Position numbers and translations under genes: made by a program. Positions 8,265 through 17,627 of a stretch of 64,000 nt of DNA are shown piece after piece. Location: positions 62,001 through 126,000 of the forward strand of contig NZ_FPBA01000015.1 of NCBI RefSeq assembly GCF_900116515.1. The letters run 5' to 3'. Numbering within the stretch: the stretch's first letter is position 1; every line of letters begins with the position of its first letter. The stretch is from Geodermatophilus amargosae (lineage in GTDB: Bacteria > Actinomycetota > Actinomycetes > Mycobacteriales > Geodermatophilaceae). The notes under the pieces are model-generated. The model searched no databases. It worked only from the letters and a program-made list of their open reading frames with translations, and had not been told where the DNA came from.

Positions 8265-9689
8265 ATGACCAGGACGGTGGGCACGGACGACGTCAGGACC
8301 GGCACCAGCGGGGTCGGGAGCGCCGCGGTCGCCGCGCTCCGCACCTCCTTCGAGGGGCAGGTCCTCGCCCCGGGCGACGAGGGGTACGAGGAGCACCGCC
8401 GCGTGTGGAACGGGTCGATCGACCGGCACCCGGCCCTCATCGCCCGGTGCACCGGGATCGACGACGTCCGCACCGCCGTCCGGTTCGGACGCGACTCCGG
8501 GCTGACCGTCGCCGTCCGGGGCGGTGGCCACAGCTTCCCCGGCCTGTCGACGGTCGACGGCGGCCTGCTGATCGACCTGCGGCCGATGGCCGGCGTGCGC
8601 GTCGACCCGGACGCCCGGGTCGCCGGCGTCCAGGCCGGGGCCCTCCTGGGCGAGGTGGACGAGGCGACCCAGGAGCACGGACTGGTCGTGCCGTCCGGGA
8701 TCGTGTCGCACACCGGGGTGGCCGGACTGACCCTCGGCGGCGGGATCGGCTGGGTCATGCGGAGGTACGGCCTGACCGTCGACTCGCTGGAGTCGGCCGA
8801 CCTGGTGACGGCGGACGGCGAGGTGGTCCGCGCTGCCGAGGACGAGAACGCCGAGCTCTTCTGGGGGCTGCGCGGCGGAGGCGGCAACTTCGGCGTGGTC
8901 ACCGACTTCCGGTTCCGCCTGCACCCCGTGGGGCCGCAGGTGACGGCCGGCGCGACCTTCTGGTCCATGGACGACGCCGAGCAGGTGCTGCGCTGCTACC
9001 GGGACTGGGTCGCCGACTGCCCCGACGAGCTGATGACGATCGTCGTGCAGCGGCTCGCCCCGGCGCTGCCCGTCGTCCCGGCGGAGCTGGTCGGCCGGCC
9101 GGTCATCGCGGTCGCCGCCTGCTACGCGGGCGACGTCGACGAGGGGGAGGCGGTGCTGCGGCCGATGCGCACCTGCGGCTCGCCGGTCCTCGACCTGGTC
9201 GCGCCCAAGCCGTTCCTGGCGCACCAGCAGATGTTCGACCCGTCCTACCGGCACGGCTGCTGGTACTACGTCCGCTCCTGCGACGTCGCCGCGCTGACCG
9301 ACGAGGTGATCGGGGTCGTCGCCGAGCACGGCCGGCGGATCACCTCACCGCTGAGCAGCATCGCGCTCTGGCAGATGGGCGGAGCGGTGGCCCGGGTCGC
9401 GGACGACGCGACGGCGTTCAGCGGCCGCTCCGCCGGGTTCACCTTCAACATCAACGGCAACACGCCGACCGCGGACGGCTTCGAGGACCAGCGGCAGTGG
9501 GCCCGCGACTACTGGACGGCGCTGGCGCCGTGGCACACCGGCGTCTACGTCAACTTCCTCATGGAGGAGGGCGGCGCGCGGGTCCGGCAGGCGTACGGCG
9601 ACGCGAAGTACCGGCGCCTCACCGCGCTCAAGCGCGAGTACGACCCGGCCAACCTGTTCCGGCTGAACCAGAACGTCCCCCCGGGCTGA
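8265..9689 (+). CDS. FAD-linked oxidoreductase (BBE family)
   Basis: A 474-residue flavoprotein with an N-terminal PCMH-type FAD-binding domain containing the RGGGHSFPG motif (about residue 85), whose His is the covalent flavin attachment site in this family. The GLTLGGGIGW loop follows. The C-terminal BBE segment ends in KYRRLTALKREYDPANLFRLNQNV. The position that carries the second attachment Cys in bicovalent members reads SGIVSHTG here, so flavin is probably linked only through His. Relatives oxidise sugars, alcohols or plant-type secondary metabolites; the substrate is unknown. A broken paralogue lies at 19122-20539. Confidence 0.85.
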   Translation: MTRTVGTDDVRTGTSGVGSAAVAALRTSFEGQVLAPGDEGYEEHRRVWNGSIDRHPALIARCTGIDDVRTAVRFGRDSGLTVAVRGGGHSFPGLSTVDGGLLIDLRPMAGVRVDPDARVAGVQAGALLGEVDEATQEHGLVVPSGIVSHTGVAGLTLGGGIGWVMRRYGLTVDSLESADLVTADGEVVRAAEDENAELFWGLRGGGGNFGVVTDFRFRLHPVGPQVTAGATFWSMDDAEQVLRCYRDWVADCPDELMTIVVQRLAPALPVVPAELVGRPVIAVAACYAGDVDEGEAVLRPMRTCGSPVLDLVAPKPFLAHQQMFDPSYRHGCWYYVRSCDVAALTDEVIGVVAEHGRRITSPLSSIALWQMGGAVARVADDATAFSGRSAGFTFNINGNTPTADGFEDQRQWARDYWTALAPWHTGVYVNFLMEEGGARVRQAYGDAKYRRLTALKREYDPANLFRLNQNVPPG

Positions 9690-9702
9690 GCGGGGCAGCC
9701 GC

Positions 9703-10245
9703 TCAGCGCCGCACCCGGTAGCGCAGGTGGGTCACGTCGGGGCCGTCGAGCCGCCGGACGAGCTCCAGCTCCACGCGGTCGGTGCGGTCCTCGAACAGGC
9801 GGCGGCCGGCGCCCGGCAGGACCGGACCAGGTGGATCTCCATCTCGTCGAGCCGGCCGGCCTGCAGCAGCGCGTGCGCTGCGCTCGCGCCGTGCACCATG
9901 ACGGCGCGGTCGCCCGCCGCGCCCGTGCCTCGGCGGCGCACTCGACGACGTCGGTGCAGGACCTCGCCGTGCCCGGGAGCACGTCGCCGTCGTCGACGGC
10001 GGAGGTCAGCACGAGGACCGGGACCCCGCCGTGGTGGTCGCCGTTCCAGCGACCGGCGAGCTCGAAGGTGCGCCGTCCGGAGATCACGGCCCTGGTCGCC
10101 AGGACCGGGCCGTACACCTGCCCGGCCCGGTCGTCGGGTCCGGCGACGTAGCCGTCGAGTCGAGGGACATCGAGTCGAGGGACATCGAGTCGAGGGACAT
10201 CGAGTCGAGGGACATCGACACGTACAGCCGGATCGGTGCGCTCAT
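9703..10245 (-). pseudogene. RibD C-terminal/dihydrofolate-reductase-like protein, frame-disrupted
   Basis: From ATG 10245 the peptide begins MSAPIRLYVSMSLD, the standard start of RibD_C-type small reductases, then repeats MSLDS four times because of a 15-bp tandem array. The array leaves the frame wrong for the following GYVAGPDD. The frame resumes with LATRAVISGRRTFELAG, shifts near 9918-9922 (one extra base) before GDRAVMVHGASAAHALLQAG, and shifts again near 9823-9826 (one C missing in a C run) before PVLPGAGRRLFEDRTDRVEL and the stop. All conserved blocks of the family are present in order, so the gene was recently intact. It would use NADPH to reduce an unknown substrate. It lies 33 bases downstream of the VOC gene. 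Confidence 0.8.
10156..10215. repeat. 15-bp perfect tandem repeat, four copies
   Basis: Four identical head-to-tail copies of cgagtcgagggacat occupy exactly 60 bases. On the minus strand each unit encodes MSLDS, duplicating the MSLD(G) motif at the start of the reductase-like gene. An extra TCGAC at the downstream edge throws the remainder out of frame. Unit length is a multiple of three, so copy-number change alone would not alter the frame; the 5-bp duplication does. Confidence 0.95.
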
Positions 10246-10278
10246 CGCCTGGTGTACCTCCGGGGTCCCGGGTGGGGC

Positions 10279-10695
10279 TCAGCCGGAGAAGTCGGCGGAG
10301 GTCATGCCGTCGGGGTGGCCGGCCGGCCACTGGACCAACTCGATGCGGTTGCCGTCCGGGTCGGTGACCCACGCCGTCAGGAAGTCCGCCGCGCCGTCGG
10401 GGGACGTGGGTGACTCGACCTCGACGCCCTTCCCGGTGAGCCCGGTGACGGTCGTGTGCATCGAGTCCACGGTGACGACGAGGTGGCTGAGGTTCGTCCC
10501 GGACCGGACCTCGGGTCCAGCGGGATCGTGCACGAGTTCGATGCTCACGAACTCGTCGCCGGGCAGCTTGAGCATGGTCAGGTGTCCCAGACCGGTCTCG
10601 GGGACGTCGCCCACCACCTCGTAGCCGAGGGCCCGGTAGAACGCGAGCGACCGGTCGAGATCGGTCACGCGGAGGCCCACGTGCAGCGTCCTCAT
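10279..10695 (-). CDS. VOC-superfamily (glyoxalase/bleomycin resistance-like) protein
   Basis: A 138-residue protein with two beta-alpha-beta-beta-beta modules typical of the vicinal oxygen chelate fold. The first is MRTLHVGLRVTDLDRSLAFYR, with a metal-ligand His at residue 5. The second contains LSHLVVTVDS (His ligand) and ends TDPDGNRIELVQ, the usual Glu-ligand strand. It resembles lactoylglutathione-lyase-like proteins, but the substrate cannot be assigned. ATG 10695 has a GGAGGAGG ribosome-binding site. It heads a two-gene unit with the broken reductase and is divergent from the ABC exporter. Confidence 0.85.
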   Translation of the reverse strand: MRTLHVGLRVTDLDRSLAFYRALGYEVVGDVPETGLGHLTMLKLPGDEFVSIELVHDPAGPEVRSGTNLSHLVVTVDSMHTTVTGLTGKGVEVESPTSPDGAADFLTAWVTDPDGNRIELVQWPAGHPDGMTSADFSG

Positions 10696-10824
10696 CGGTC
10701 CTCCTCCTGTCGTCGGCAGGGAGGTACCTCCCTGCCGGTGCCGACCGCCCGGGCGCGCGGGAGTCATCGGAGCGGGGCCGACCGGACGACGGCGTCTGCG
10801 TGCCCTTGCCTGGGTGCCCTTGAC

Positions 10825-10840
10825 CTCAAGCGCGCTTGAG
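10825..10840. promoter_or_regulatory. 16-bp perfect palindrome, candidate operator
   Basis: CTCAAGCGCGCTTGAG reads the same on both strands and sits in the divergent region between the VOC gene (start 10695) and the DrrA-like gene (start 10973), just after a TTGAC that could be part of a -35. Palindromes of this size next to drrAB-type exporters are often TetR- or PadR-family sites. No regulator is encoded beside it, so the binder is unknown. Confidence 0.5.
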
Positions 10841-10972
10841 GGTCCAGCGTGAGCGGTGACGGGAACGAGCCGCCGGGACGCCCGGTAAGTCGGTGGCGTC
10901 CGATGAGTCTCCGGCGGACAGTCCGTCAGACCTGCAGAGAGATCCCCTGATGCGCTCGAGGTGAGGAAGCCG

Positions 10973-11974
10973 ATGACCACACAGACACCACTCGCCATCG
11001 AGGCGAGCGGGCTCGGGAAGTCCTTCGGGACGACGCGCGCCGTCGACGGGGTCGACCTCGCCGTCCCGGCGGGCACGATCTACGGGGTGCTGGGGCCCAA
11101 CGGGGCGGGGAAGACCACCACGATCCGCATGCTCGCCACGCTGATCGCCCCGGACGCGGGGAGTGCCCGGGTCCTGGGGCACGACATCGTGACCGAGGCC
11201 GACACGGTCCGCGAGCTGGTCAGCCTGACCGGCCAGCTGGCCTCGGTCGACGAGGAGCTGACCGGCCGGGAGAACCTGGTGCTGCTCGGCCGCCTCCTCG
11301 GCTACTCGCGGGCCGCCGCCCGGGACCGTGCCGACGAGCTGCTCGACGCCTTCGACATCGCCGAGGCCGCGGGCAGGCTGGTCAAGCACTACTCGGGCGG
11401 CATGCGCCGCCGGCTGGACATCGCGGCGAGCATCGTCGTCACCCCGCGGCTGATGTTCCTCGACGAGCCGACGACGGGGCTGGACCCCCGCTCGCGCAAC
11501 CAGGTCTGGGAGATCGTCCGCGCGCTGGTCGCCGAGGGGACGACGATCCTGCTCTGCACCCAGTACCTCGAGGAGGCCGACCAGCTCGCCGACGGACTCG
11601 CCGTGATCGACCGGGGCCGGGTCATCGCCGAGGGCACCCCGGGGAACCTCAAGGCGTCGGTCGGCACCGGCTCCCTGCAGGTGCGGCTGCTCGACCCCGG
11701 ACGGCGCGCCGAGGCCGCCGAGCTGCTCGAGCGCTCGGTGGGCCCGGTGGTGCTGGAGGCGGACCCGGCGGCGTTGTCGGCCGTCGGCGCGGACGCCGAG
11801 CGGGCGGCGATCGCCGTCGCCGGGCTCGCCCACGCCGGCGTCCCGCTGGCGCACTTCTGGCTGCAGCAGCCGAGCCTCGACGAGGTCTTCCTCGCCCTCA
11901 CCGGCCATGCAGCCGACGAGGCCGCCGACGAGACGTCCCCGACCTCCGACACCCTGCGGGAGCACGCGTCATGA
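10973..11974 (+). CDS. ABC transporter ATP-binding protein, DrrA-type
   Basis: A 333-residue ATPase of the daunorubicin-resistance (DrrA) exporter family. Walker [10 protein letters not shown] is at residues 41-49, the signature YSGGM is near 141, Walker B LMFLDEP follows, and the switch His lies in the [15 protein letters not shown] region. The C-terminal extension (about 230-333) is typical of DrrA and helps pair it with the permease. ATG 10973 is preceded by GAGGTGAGG. Its TGA overlaps the ATG of the permease (ATGA), so they are translated together. It probably exports a hydrophobic drug or lipid; the substrate is unknown. Confidence 0.92.
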   Translation: MTTQTPLAIEASGLGKSFGTTRAVDGVDLAVPAGTIYGVLGPNGAGKTTTIRMLATLIAPDAGSARVLGHDIVTEADTVRELVSLTGQLASVDEELTGRENLVLLGRLLGYSRAAARDRADELLDAFDIAEAAGRLVKHYSGGMRRRLDIAASIVVTPRLMFLDEPTTGLDPRSRNQVWEIVRALVAEGTTILLCTQYLEEADQLADGLAVIDRGRVIAEGTPGNLKASVGTGSLQVRLLDPGRRAEAAELLERSVGPVVLEADPAALSAVGADAERAAIAVAGLAHAGVPLAHFWLQQPSLDEVFLALTGHAADEAADETSPTSDTLREHAS

Positions 11975-12807
11975 CCGCCACGACCAGGACGACCGGCTCC
12001 GCCGACACCGCGGCGGTGCGCCGGGCCATCTCCTCCACGCCGCGGCCGCCCCGGCCCGGCCGGCTCTCGGCCGCGCTGGTGTTCGGCTGGCGGGGGATGC
12101 TCAAGGTCAAGCACGTGCCCGAGCAACTGCTCGACGTCACCGTCACGCCGGTGATGTTCCTGCTGCTGTTCACGTACCTGTTCGGCGGCGCCATCGCCGG
12201 GTCCACCAGCGCCTACCTGGACTACACGCTCCCCGGGCTGCTGGTCATGTCGGTCCTGTTCACGACCGTCTACTCCGGGATCTCGCTGAACACCGACCTG
12301 ACCAAAGGGGTCGTCGACCGCTTCCGCTCCCTGCCGATCTGGCGGCCGGCGCCGCTGCTGGGCTCGCTGCTCGGCGACAGCGTCCGCTACGTCATCGCCG
12401 GCACGGTGATCATCGTCGTGGGGATGGCGCTGGGGTTCCGGCCCGAGGGCGGGTTCGCCGGGGCGGTCGCGGCGCTCGCGCTGGTCGTCGCCTTCTCGTT
12501 CGGGTTGTCGTGGGTCTTCTCGGTCCTCGGTCTGCTGATGCGCTCCCCGAACGCGGTGATGAACGCCGGCTTCATGGCGATCTTCCCGCTGACCTTCCTG
12601 TCCAACGTCTTCGTCGACCCCACCACGCTGCCCGGCCCGCTCGAGGCCTTCGTCGACGTCAACCCCATCTCGGTCCTGGCCACCGCGTCGCGGTCGCTGA
12701 TGGCCGGCACGCCCGACGGCGTGGCGATCGTCGTCTCCCTCGCGGTGGCGGCGGGGCTGGCCGCGGTGTTCCTCCCGCTGACGACGAGGCTGTACCGCAG
12801 CCGCTGA
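11971..12807 (+). CDS. ABC transporter permease, DrrB-type (ABC-2)
   Basis: A 278-residue ABC-2 permease with an N-terminal cytoplasmic segment and about six transmembrane helices (starting near residues 60, 88, 140, 165, 195 and 250). The [17 protein letters not shown] and [14 protein letters not shown] segments are characteristic of DrrB-like proteins. It forms the membrane channel for the DrrA-like ATPase encoded just upstream with a four-base overlap. A strong hairpin follows its stop, so the operon probably ends here. Confidence 0.92.
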   Translation: MTATTRTTGSADTAAVRRAISSTPRPPRPGRLSAALVFGWRGMLKVKHVPEQLLDVTVTPVMFLLLFTYLFGGAIAGSTSAYLDYTLPGLLVMSVLFTTVYSGISLNTDLTKGVVDRFRSLPIWRPAPLLGSLLGDSVRYVIAGTVIIVVGMALGFRPEGGFAGAVAALALVVAFSFGLSWVFSVLGLLMRSPNAVMNAGFMAIFPLTFLSNVFVDPTTLPGPLEAFVDVNPISVLATASRSLMAGTPDGVAIVVSLAVAAGLAAVFLPLTTRLYRSR

Positions 12808-12845
12808 GCCGGAGCCCGGCCGGCGCAGGACGCACGACAGGACAC

Positions 12846-12878
12846 AGGACCCCCACGGCCGACGGCCGTGGGGGTCCT
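12846..12878. terminator. Bidirectional hairpin terminator between drrB-like gene and ssb
   Basis: A perfect 15-bp stem (AGGACCCCCACGGCC at 12846-12860 paired with 12864-12878) closes a 3-base GAC loop. It sits between two convergent genes, 38 bases after the permease stop and 58 before the ssb stop. There is no strong T-run, as is usual in high-GC actinobacteria. Confidence 0.8.
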
Positions 12879-12936
12879 GCCGCACCCGGTCCCCTGCGGT
12901 GGCGCCGGAGGAGACCGGGTGCGGCGGTGGGACAGC

Positions 12937-13437
12937 TCAGAAGGGCGGTTCCTCGTCGCTGCCGCCGACCGGCACCGCCCAGGGATCGGGCGAGCCGCCC
13001 CGGACGTTCCCGGCGCGACCGCCGTCGGCACCGTCCCCGCCGCCGGATCCCCCGCCGGGACCGTCGCCGGACCGGGAGGCCCGGGTGACCGTCGCCGTCG
13101 CGTAGCGGAGGGACGGGCCGATCTCGTCGACCTCGAGCTCGATGACGGTCCGGTTCTCGCCCTCCTTGGTCTCGTAGGAGCGCTGCTTGAGGCGGCCCTG
13201 GGCCATCACCCGCGATCCGCGGGTCAGGGACTCGGCGACGTGCTCCGCCGCCTGACGCCACACGCTGCAGCGCAGGAAGAGCGCCTCGCCGTCCTTCCAC
13301 TCCTGGGTCTGGCGGTCCAGGGTGCGCGGCGTGGACGCGATGGTGAAATTGGCGACCGCCGCGCCCGAGGGCGTCCAGCGGAGCTCGGGGTCGCTGGTCA
13401 GGTTGCCAATGACGGTGATGACTGTGTCGCCGGCCAT
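12937..13437 (-). CDS. ssb: Single-stranded DNA-binding protein
   Basis: A 166-residue SSB with an N-terminal OB fold ([20 protein letters not shown], then [18 protein letters not shown]) over residues 1-115. A Gly-rich linker follows, and the tail SDEEPPF is the acidic tip that recruits other DNA-repair proteins. Length is in the usual range. It is not in the rpsF-ssb-rpsR context of the housekeeping copy, so this may be an accessory paralogue, here divergent from a RecD2-like helicase (start 13647) with about 210 bases between. ATG start; GAGGACC precedes it. Confidence 0.93.
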   Translation of the reverse strand: MAGDTVITVIGNLTSDPELRWTPSGAAVANFTIASTPRTLDRQTQEWKDGEALFLRCSVWRQAAEHVAESLTRGSRVMAQGRLKQRSYETKEGENRTVIELEVDEIGPSLRYATATVTRASRSGDGPGGGSGGGDGADGGRAGNVRGGSPDPWAVPVGGSDEEPPF

Positions 13438-13646
13438 GATCCGGTCCTCCGTGTCGTCGGTGCGTCGCTCTGGTGAGCACCCGGAGGCTAGGGAGACCTG
13501 CTGACACTTCCGGCATCGTCGGCCGACCGCGGGACGCAGCCGCGCGCCCCGGCTCCTCGCGGCCGGGTCCTCCCCGGGAGCCCCGGACTGTCGCTGCCGC
13601 GTGGAACGCTCGGTCGGCGGAGAGGCACGAGCGAGGGGGACGGCAG

Positions 13647-15884
13647 GTGGGGGACGCGCGGGCCGGGTCGGTCCTGGAGGCGACGCTGGAGCGGATCACG
13701 TTCGCCAACGCCCAGACCGGCTACACCGTGGCCCGGGTGGACACCGGGCGCGGCGGTGACCTGGTCACCGTGGTGGGCTCGCTGCTGGGCGCGCAGCCGG
13801 GGGAGACGCTGCGGCTGCAGGGCCGGTGGGCAGCGCACCCCCAGTACGGCCGCCAGTTCGTGGTCGAGGACCACACCACCGTGCTGCCGGCCACGGTGCA
13901 GGGCATCCGCCGCTACCTGGGGTCGGGGCTGGTCAAGGGGATCGGCCCGCGGCTGGCCGAGCGGATCGTGGACCACTTCGGCACCGACGCACTGCGGGTC
14001 ATCGAGGAGCAGCCGGCGCGGCTGGCCGAGGTGCCGAACCTGGGCCCGAAGCGGACCCGGCTGATCACCGCGGCCTGGGAGGAGCAGCGGGCCATCAAGG
14101 AGGTCATGGTCTTCCTGCAGGGCGTGGGCGTGTCCACCTCGCTGGCGGTGCGGATCTTCAAGCAGTACGGCGGCGCCTCGATCGGCGTGGTCCGCGCCGA
14201 GCCCTACCGGCTCGCCGCCGAGGTGTGGGGGATCGGGTTCCGGACCGCCGACACCATCGCGGCCGCGGTGGGGATCCCGCACGACAGCACCCAGCGCGTC
14301 GAGGCGGGCGTGCAGTTCGTGCTCTCCGAGGCCACCGGGCAGGGGCACTGCTTCCTGCCCGAGGCCGAACTGGTCGCCCGGTCGGTCGAGATCCTGCAGG
14401 TCCCCGCCGACCTGGTGGGTCACTGCCTGGCCCTGCTGGTCGCCGACCAGGGCGTCATCCGCGACGAGTTCCCCGGAGCGGACGGGAGGCCCCCGGTCGT
14501 CGCGTACTACCTCGTCCCCTTCCACCGGGCGGAGGTCTCCCTGGCCGCGGGGCTCAGGAGGCTGGCGGTGGCCGACGAGGACCGGATGCCGGCCTTCGCC
14601 GCCGTGGACTGGGACGCCGCGCTGACCTGGCTGCACCGGCGCACCGGCGTGGACCTGGCGCCGGGTCAGCAGGAGGCCGTGCGCCTGGCCCTGACCGAGA
14701 AGGTCGCCGTCCTCACCGGCGGCCCCGGCTGCGGCAAGAGCTTCACGGTCCGCTCGATCGTCACCCTCGCGGCCGCCAAGGGGGCGAGGATCGTGCTCGC
14801 GGCGCCGACCGGCCGGGCGGCGAGACGGCTCACCGAGCTGACCGGGGCCGAGGCGGTCACGGTGCACCGGCTGCTGGAGCTGCGCCCCGGCGGGGACGCC
14901 GGCTTCGACCGGGACCGGCCGCTGCAGGCCGACCTGGTCGTCGTCGACGAGTCCTCGATGCTGGACCTGCTGCTGGCCAACAAGCTGGTGCGGGCCGTCC
15001 CGCCGGGCGCGCACCTGCTCCTGGTCGGTGACGTCGACCAGCTGCCGTCGGTCGGTGCCGGCGAGGTGCTGCGCGACCTGCTCGCCGAGGGCACCCCGAT
15101 CCCGCACGTGCGGCTGACGCAGGTCTTCCGGCAGGCCAGCCGGTCGGGGGTGGTGACCAACGCCCACCGCATCAACGCCGGGAGCATGCCCGAGGTCCGC
15201 GGCCTGGACGACTTCTTCCTCTTCACCACCGACGACGCCGAGGAGGCCGCCCGGCTCACCGTGGACGTCGTGGTGCGCCGGATCCCGGCCCGGTTCGGCC
15301 TCGACCCGCGCCGCGACGTCCAGGTGCTGACCCCGGTGCACCGCGGGCCGGCCGGCGCGGCCGCGCTGAACGAGCTGTTGCAGGAGGCGCTCACCCCTGC
15401 CCGGCCCGACCGGCCGGAGAAGCGCTTCGGCGGGCGGGTGTTCCGCGTCGGGGACAAGGTCAGCCAGATCCGCAACGACTACGACAAGGGCCGCAACGGG
15501 GTCTTCAACGGGACCCAGGGCGTCGTCACCGCGATCGACACCGTCGAGCAGACCGTCACCGTCCGCACCGACGAGGACGAGTCGATCGACTACGACTTCG
15601 GCGAGCTCGACGAGCTGGTGCACGCCTACGCGGTCACCGTGCACCGCTCGCAGGGCAGCGAGTACCCCTGCGTGGTCATCCCGCTGACCACCAGCGCCTG
15701 GATGATGCTGCAGCGCAACCTGCTCTACACCGCGGTCACCCGCGCCAAGCAGCTCGTCGTGCTCGTCGGCTCGCCCCGGGCCCTCGGCCAGGCCGTGCGC
15801 GCCGCCGGCTCCGGACGCCGGCACACCGCGCTCGCCTCCCGCCTGCGGGGCAGGGCGTCGGCTCCCGGCGCCGCAGCGGCCTGA
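13647..15884 (+). CDS. RecD2-like ATP-dependent DNA helicase (SF1B)
   Basis: A 745-residue helicase of the RecD2/TraA type. The N-terminal OB-like domain ([18 protein letters not shown]) and helix-hairpin-helix repeats (about residues 90-210, for example [17 protein letters not shown]) distinguish RecD2 from RecBCD-associated RecD. Motor motifs include Walker [10 protein letters not shown] (about 357-365), Walker [11 protein letters not shown] (about 431-440), [14 protein letters not shown] and motif VI-like [12 protein letters not shown] (about 662-673), ending with the VTRAK helix. Such enzymes unwind DNA 5' to 3' in repair. GTG 13647 is preceded by GAGGGGGA; the frame upstream of it looks non-coding. 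Known RecD2 proteins act without RecBC. Confidence 0.9.
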   Translation: MGDARAGSVLEATLERITFANAQTGYTVARVDTGRGGDLVTVVGSLLGAQPGETLRLQGRWAAHPQYGRQFVVEDHTTVLPATVQGIRRYLGSGLVKGIGPRLAERIVDHFGTDALRVIEEQPARLAEVPNLGPKRTRLITAAWEEQRAIKEVMVFLQGVGVSTSLAVRIFKQYGGASIGVVRAEPYRLAAEVWGIGFRTADTIAAAVGIPHDSTQRVEAGVQFVLSEATGQGHCFLPEAELVARSVEILQVPADLVGHCLALLVADQGVIRDEFPGADGRPPVVAYYLVPFHRAEVSLAAGLRRLAVADEDRMPAFAAVDWDAALTWLHRRTGVDLAPGQQEAVRLALTEKVAVLTGGPGCGKSFTVRSIVTLAAAKGARIVLAAPTGRAARRLTELTGAEAVTVHRLLELRPGGDAGFDRDRPLQADLVVVDESSMLDLLLANKLVRAVPPGAHLLLVGDVDQLPSVGAGEVLRDLLAEGTPIPHVRLTQVFRQASRSGVVTNAHRINAGSMPEVRGLDDFFLFTTDDAEEAARLTVDVVVRRIPARFGLDPRRDVQVLTPVHRGPAGAAALNELLQEALTPARPDRPEKRFGGRVFRVGDKVSQIRNDYDKGRNGVFNGTQGVVTAIDTVEQTVTVRTDEDESIDYDFGELDELVHAYAVTVHRSQGSEYPCVVIPLTTSAWMMLQRNLLYTAVTRAKQLVVLVGSPRALGQAVRAAGSGRRHTALASRLRGRASAPGAAAA

Positions 15885-15922
15885 CCGGACCGCGGGACGG
15901 GCCGGCACCGGCGCGGGACGGT

Positions 15923-15963
15923 CCTCGGCTCGTGGCGTTCGCCCACCGCGAACACCGCCGAGC
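15923..15963 (+). terminator. Imperfect hairpin after the RecD2-like gene
   Basis: An inner inverted repeat GTTCGC-5 nt-GCGAAC (15937-15953) is enclosed by CTCGGC and GCCGAG arms (about 15924-15963), forming a long imperfect hairpin about 40 bases after the RecD2 stop. It could end that transcript. The GTTCGC/GCGAAC core could alternatively be a regulator site for the following ATPase gene. Confidence 0.35.
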
Positions 15964-16057
15964 CCCGGTGAGCGACTGTCAAGTCGACACGCCGTTCTGT
16001 CGGTACCCGTCCGTAACGTCCGGGACGACATCTTCCCCGTGTCACCAAGGAGTTCCC

Positions 16058-17560
16058 ATGACCGTCCCCGGTCTCAAGACCCGCAAGCCCTCCGGCCGCG
16101 TCCCGTGGCCGTGCATCCTCCTCGAGGGGGAGGAGAAGGCAGGCAAGAGCTGGGCGCTCGCCCAGTTCAGCAGCAGCGACAGGATCGGCGCGCTCTACTG
16201 GATCGACCTCAACGAGGGCGCCGGCGACGAGTACGGCGCGATCCCCGGCGCCAAGTACCAGCTCATCGAGCACGACGGTTCCTACGCGGCGGTGCTGTCC
16301 GCGGTCCAGGCGGTCAAGGCCGAGGCGCGCCGTGCCGCCGATGCCGGTCAGCCGCCGGTGGTGCTGGCCATCGACACCGGCTCGGCGATCTGGGACGGCC
16401 TGAAGGACTGGGCCAGCGACCGCGCCGCCAAGTCGGCCCGCAACCGCGAGCTGCTCAAGCGCGACCCCAACGCCGAGGTGACCATCAGCCAGAACCTGTG
16501 GAACGACGCCGGCTCCCGCTGGCGCAAGCTGCAGACCGAGCTGCTCACCTTCCCCGGCATCGTGGTGGTGACCGCCCGCGGCAAGGAGGTCACCGAGGTC
16601 GACGCCAACGGCCGTCCGATCGAGGGCCAGAAGACCTGGTCGGTGCAGACCCACCGGGAGTTCCCGTACGCGGCGTCGGTGTGGATGCGGCTGCGTCGCG
16701 GGCGCCGGCCGCTGATCGTCGGTGCGCGCAGCGTGCACGTCGGCATCAAGCCCAACAGCGACCCCGCCCGGGAGGTCACCGACCAGGCGGCCACCGGCCG
16801 GCTGCTGGAGTGGCTGGTCTTCGACGCCCTCAAGTGCGACCCGGGCACCGCGCACGTGCGCGACCTCGTGTCCTTCCACGGTGGCGGGCTGCTCGAGCAC
16901 GAGCGCACCGAGGAGACCGCGGCCCCCCAGCGGGCCGCCGCGCAGGCCGGCAGCACCGGCACGCGGGCGGGCGGACGGCAGGAGCCCGACGTCGCCGACC
17001 TGGTCGAGCGGATCGGCGACGCCCGCGGCGACGACGAGCTGCGCGAGGTGTGGACCGAGGCGAACCGCAGCGGGCTCCTGCAGGCCGAGGTGGCCACCCC
17101 CGGCGGCCCCTACACGGTCGCGGAGCTGATCCGGGCCCGGCACGAGCAGCTGCTCGAGGCGTCCATGAAGGCCCACCCGGCCGGACGGCGCCGGGTCGCG
17201 GCCGGCGATCCGTCCGCACCGCAGACGCCCCCTGCGGTGGTGCAGGCCGCCCAGGCCGCCGCCGCGGCCGCGCAGGCCGCCATGGCGGCTCCCCGTCCGG
17301 ACGCCGACCGGGAGACCGCGCCGGCGAACCCGCTGCTGGAGCCCTCGCCGACCCCGGACGACCCGAAGGACCGCCGGCTCACCGCGGCCCGCCGGGGCGT
17401 GCTCGCCAGCCTCGAGGCGCTGGGCGTCACCGAGGAGCAGATCGGCACCCGCTTCGGCCGCCCCGTCGAGCACGTGGCGACCAAGCGGCTGACCGCACTG
17501 GTGCGCGAGGTGATCGCCGAGCAGCGCAACGGCACCGGCGGTCGCGCGGACGTCGCCTGA
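16058..17560 (+). CDS. Sak4-like/AAA_24 phage-type P-loop ATPase
   Basis: A 500-residue protein whose first 240 residues match phage nucleotide-binding proteins of the AAA_24/Sak4 type, RecA-like single-strand annealing or recombination ATPases. Walker A is GEEKAGKS (residues 24-31), Walker B is VVLAID (about 101-106), and the RWRKLQTELLTFPGIVVVTARGK region matches the RecA-core strand and sensor area. The C-terminal half (about 270-500) is low-complexity, Ala/Pro-rich, with a helical module near the end. ATG 16058 has AAGGAG at ideal spacing. It heads a three-gene unit with a Cas4/RecB-like nuclease. The family is phage-associated, but no structural or integration genes are nearby, so it looks domesticated. 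Confidence 0.75.
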   Translation: MTVPGLKTRKPSGRVPWPCILLEGEEKAGKSWALAQFSSSDRIGALYWIDLNEGAGDEYGAIPGAKYQLIEHDGSYAAVLSAVQAVKAEARRAADAGQPPVVLAIDTGSAIWDGLKDWASDRAAKSARNRELLKRDPNAEVTISQNLWNDAGSRWRKLQTELLTFPGIVVVTARGKEVTEVDANGRPIEGQKTWSVQTHREFPYAASVWMRLRRGRRPLIVGARSVHVGIKPNSDPAREVTDQAATGRLLEWLVFDALKCDPGTAHVRDLVSFHGGGLLEHERTEETAAPQRAAAQAGSTGTRAGGRQEPDVADLVERIGDARGDDELREVWTEANRSGLLQAEVATPGGPYTVAELIRARHEQLLEASMKAHPAGRRRVAAGDPSAPQTPPAVVQAAQAAAAAAQAAMAAPRPDADRETAPANPLLEPSPTPDDPKDRRLTAARRGVLASLEALGVTEEQIGTRFGRPVEHVATKRLTALVREVIAEQRNGTGGRADVA

Positions 17561-17627
17561 GCCGTGCTGCTGGAGCGGGGCCGGCTCCCCCCGGCCCCGC
17601 TCTGCCGCCCCGATCGAGGAAGACGCG

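Noticed and set aside
10156-10215. Possible CRISPR or iteron array
   Set aside because: The copies are contiguous 15-bp units with no spacers, and they sit inside a recognisable reading frame; this is slippage, not CRISPR or a replication origin.
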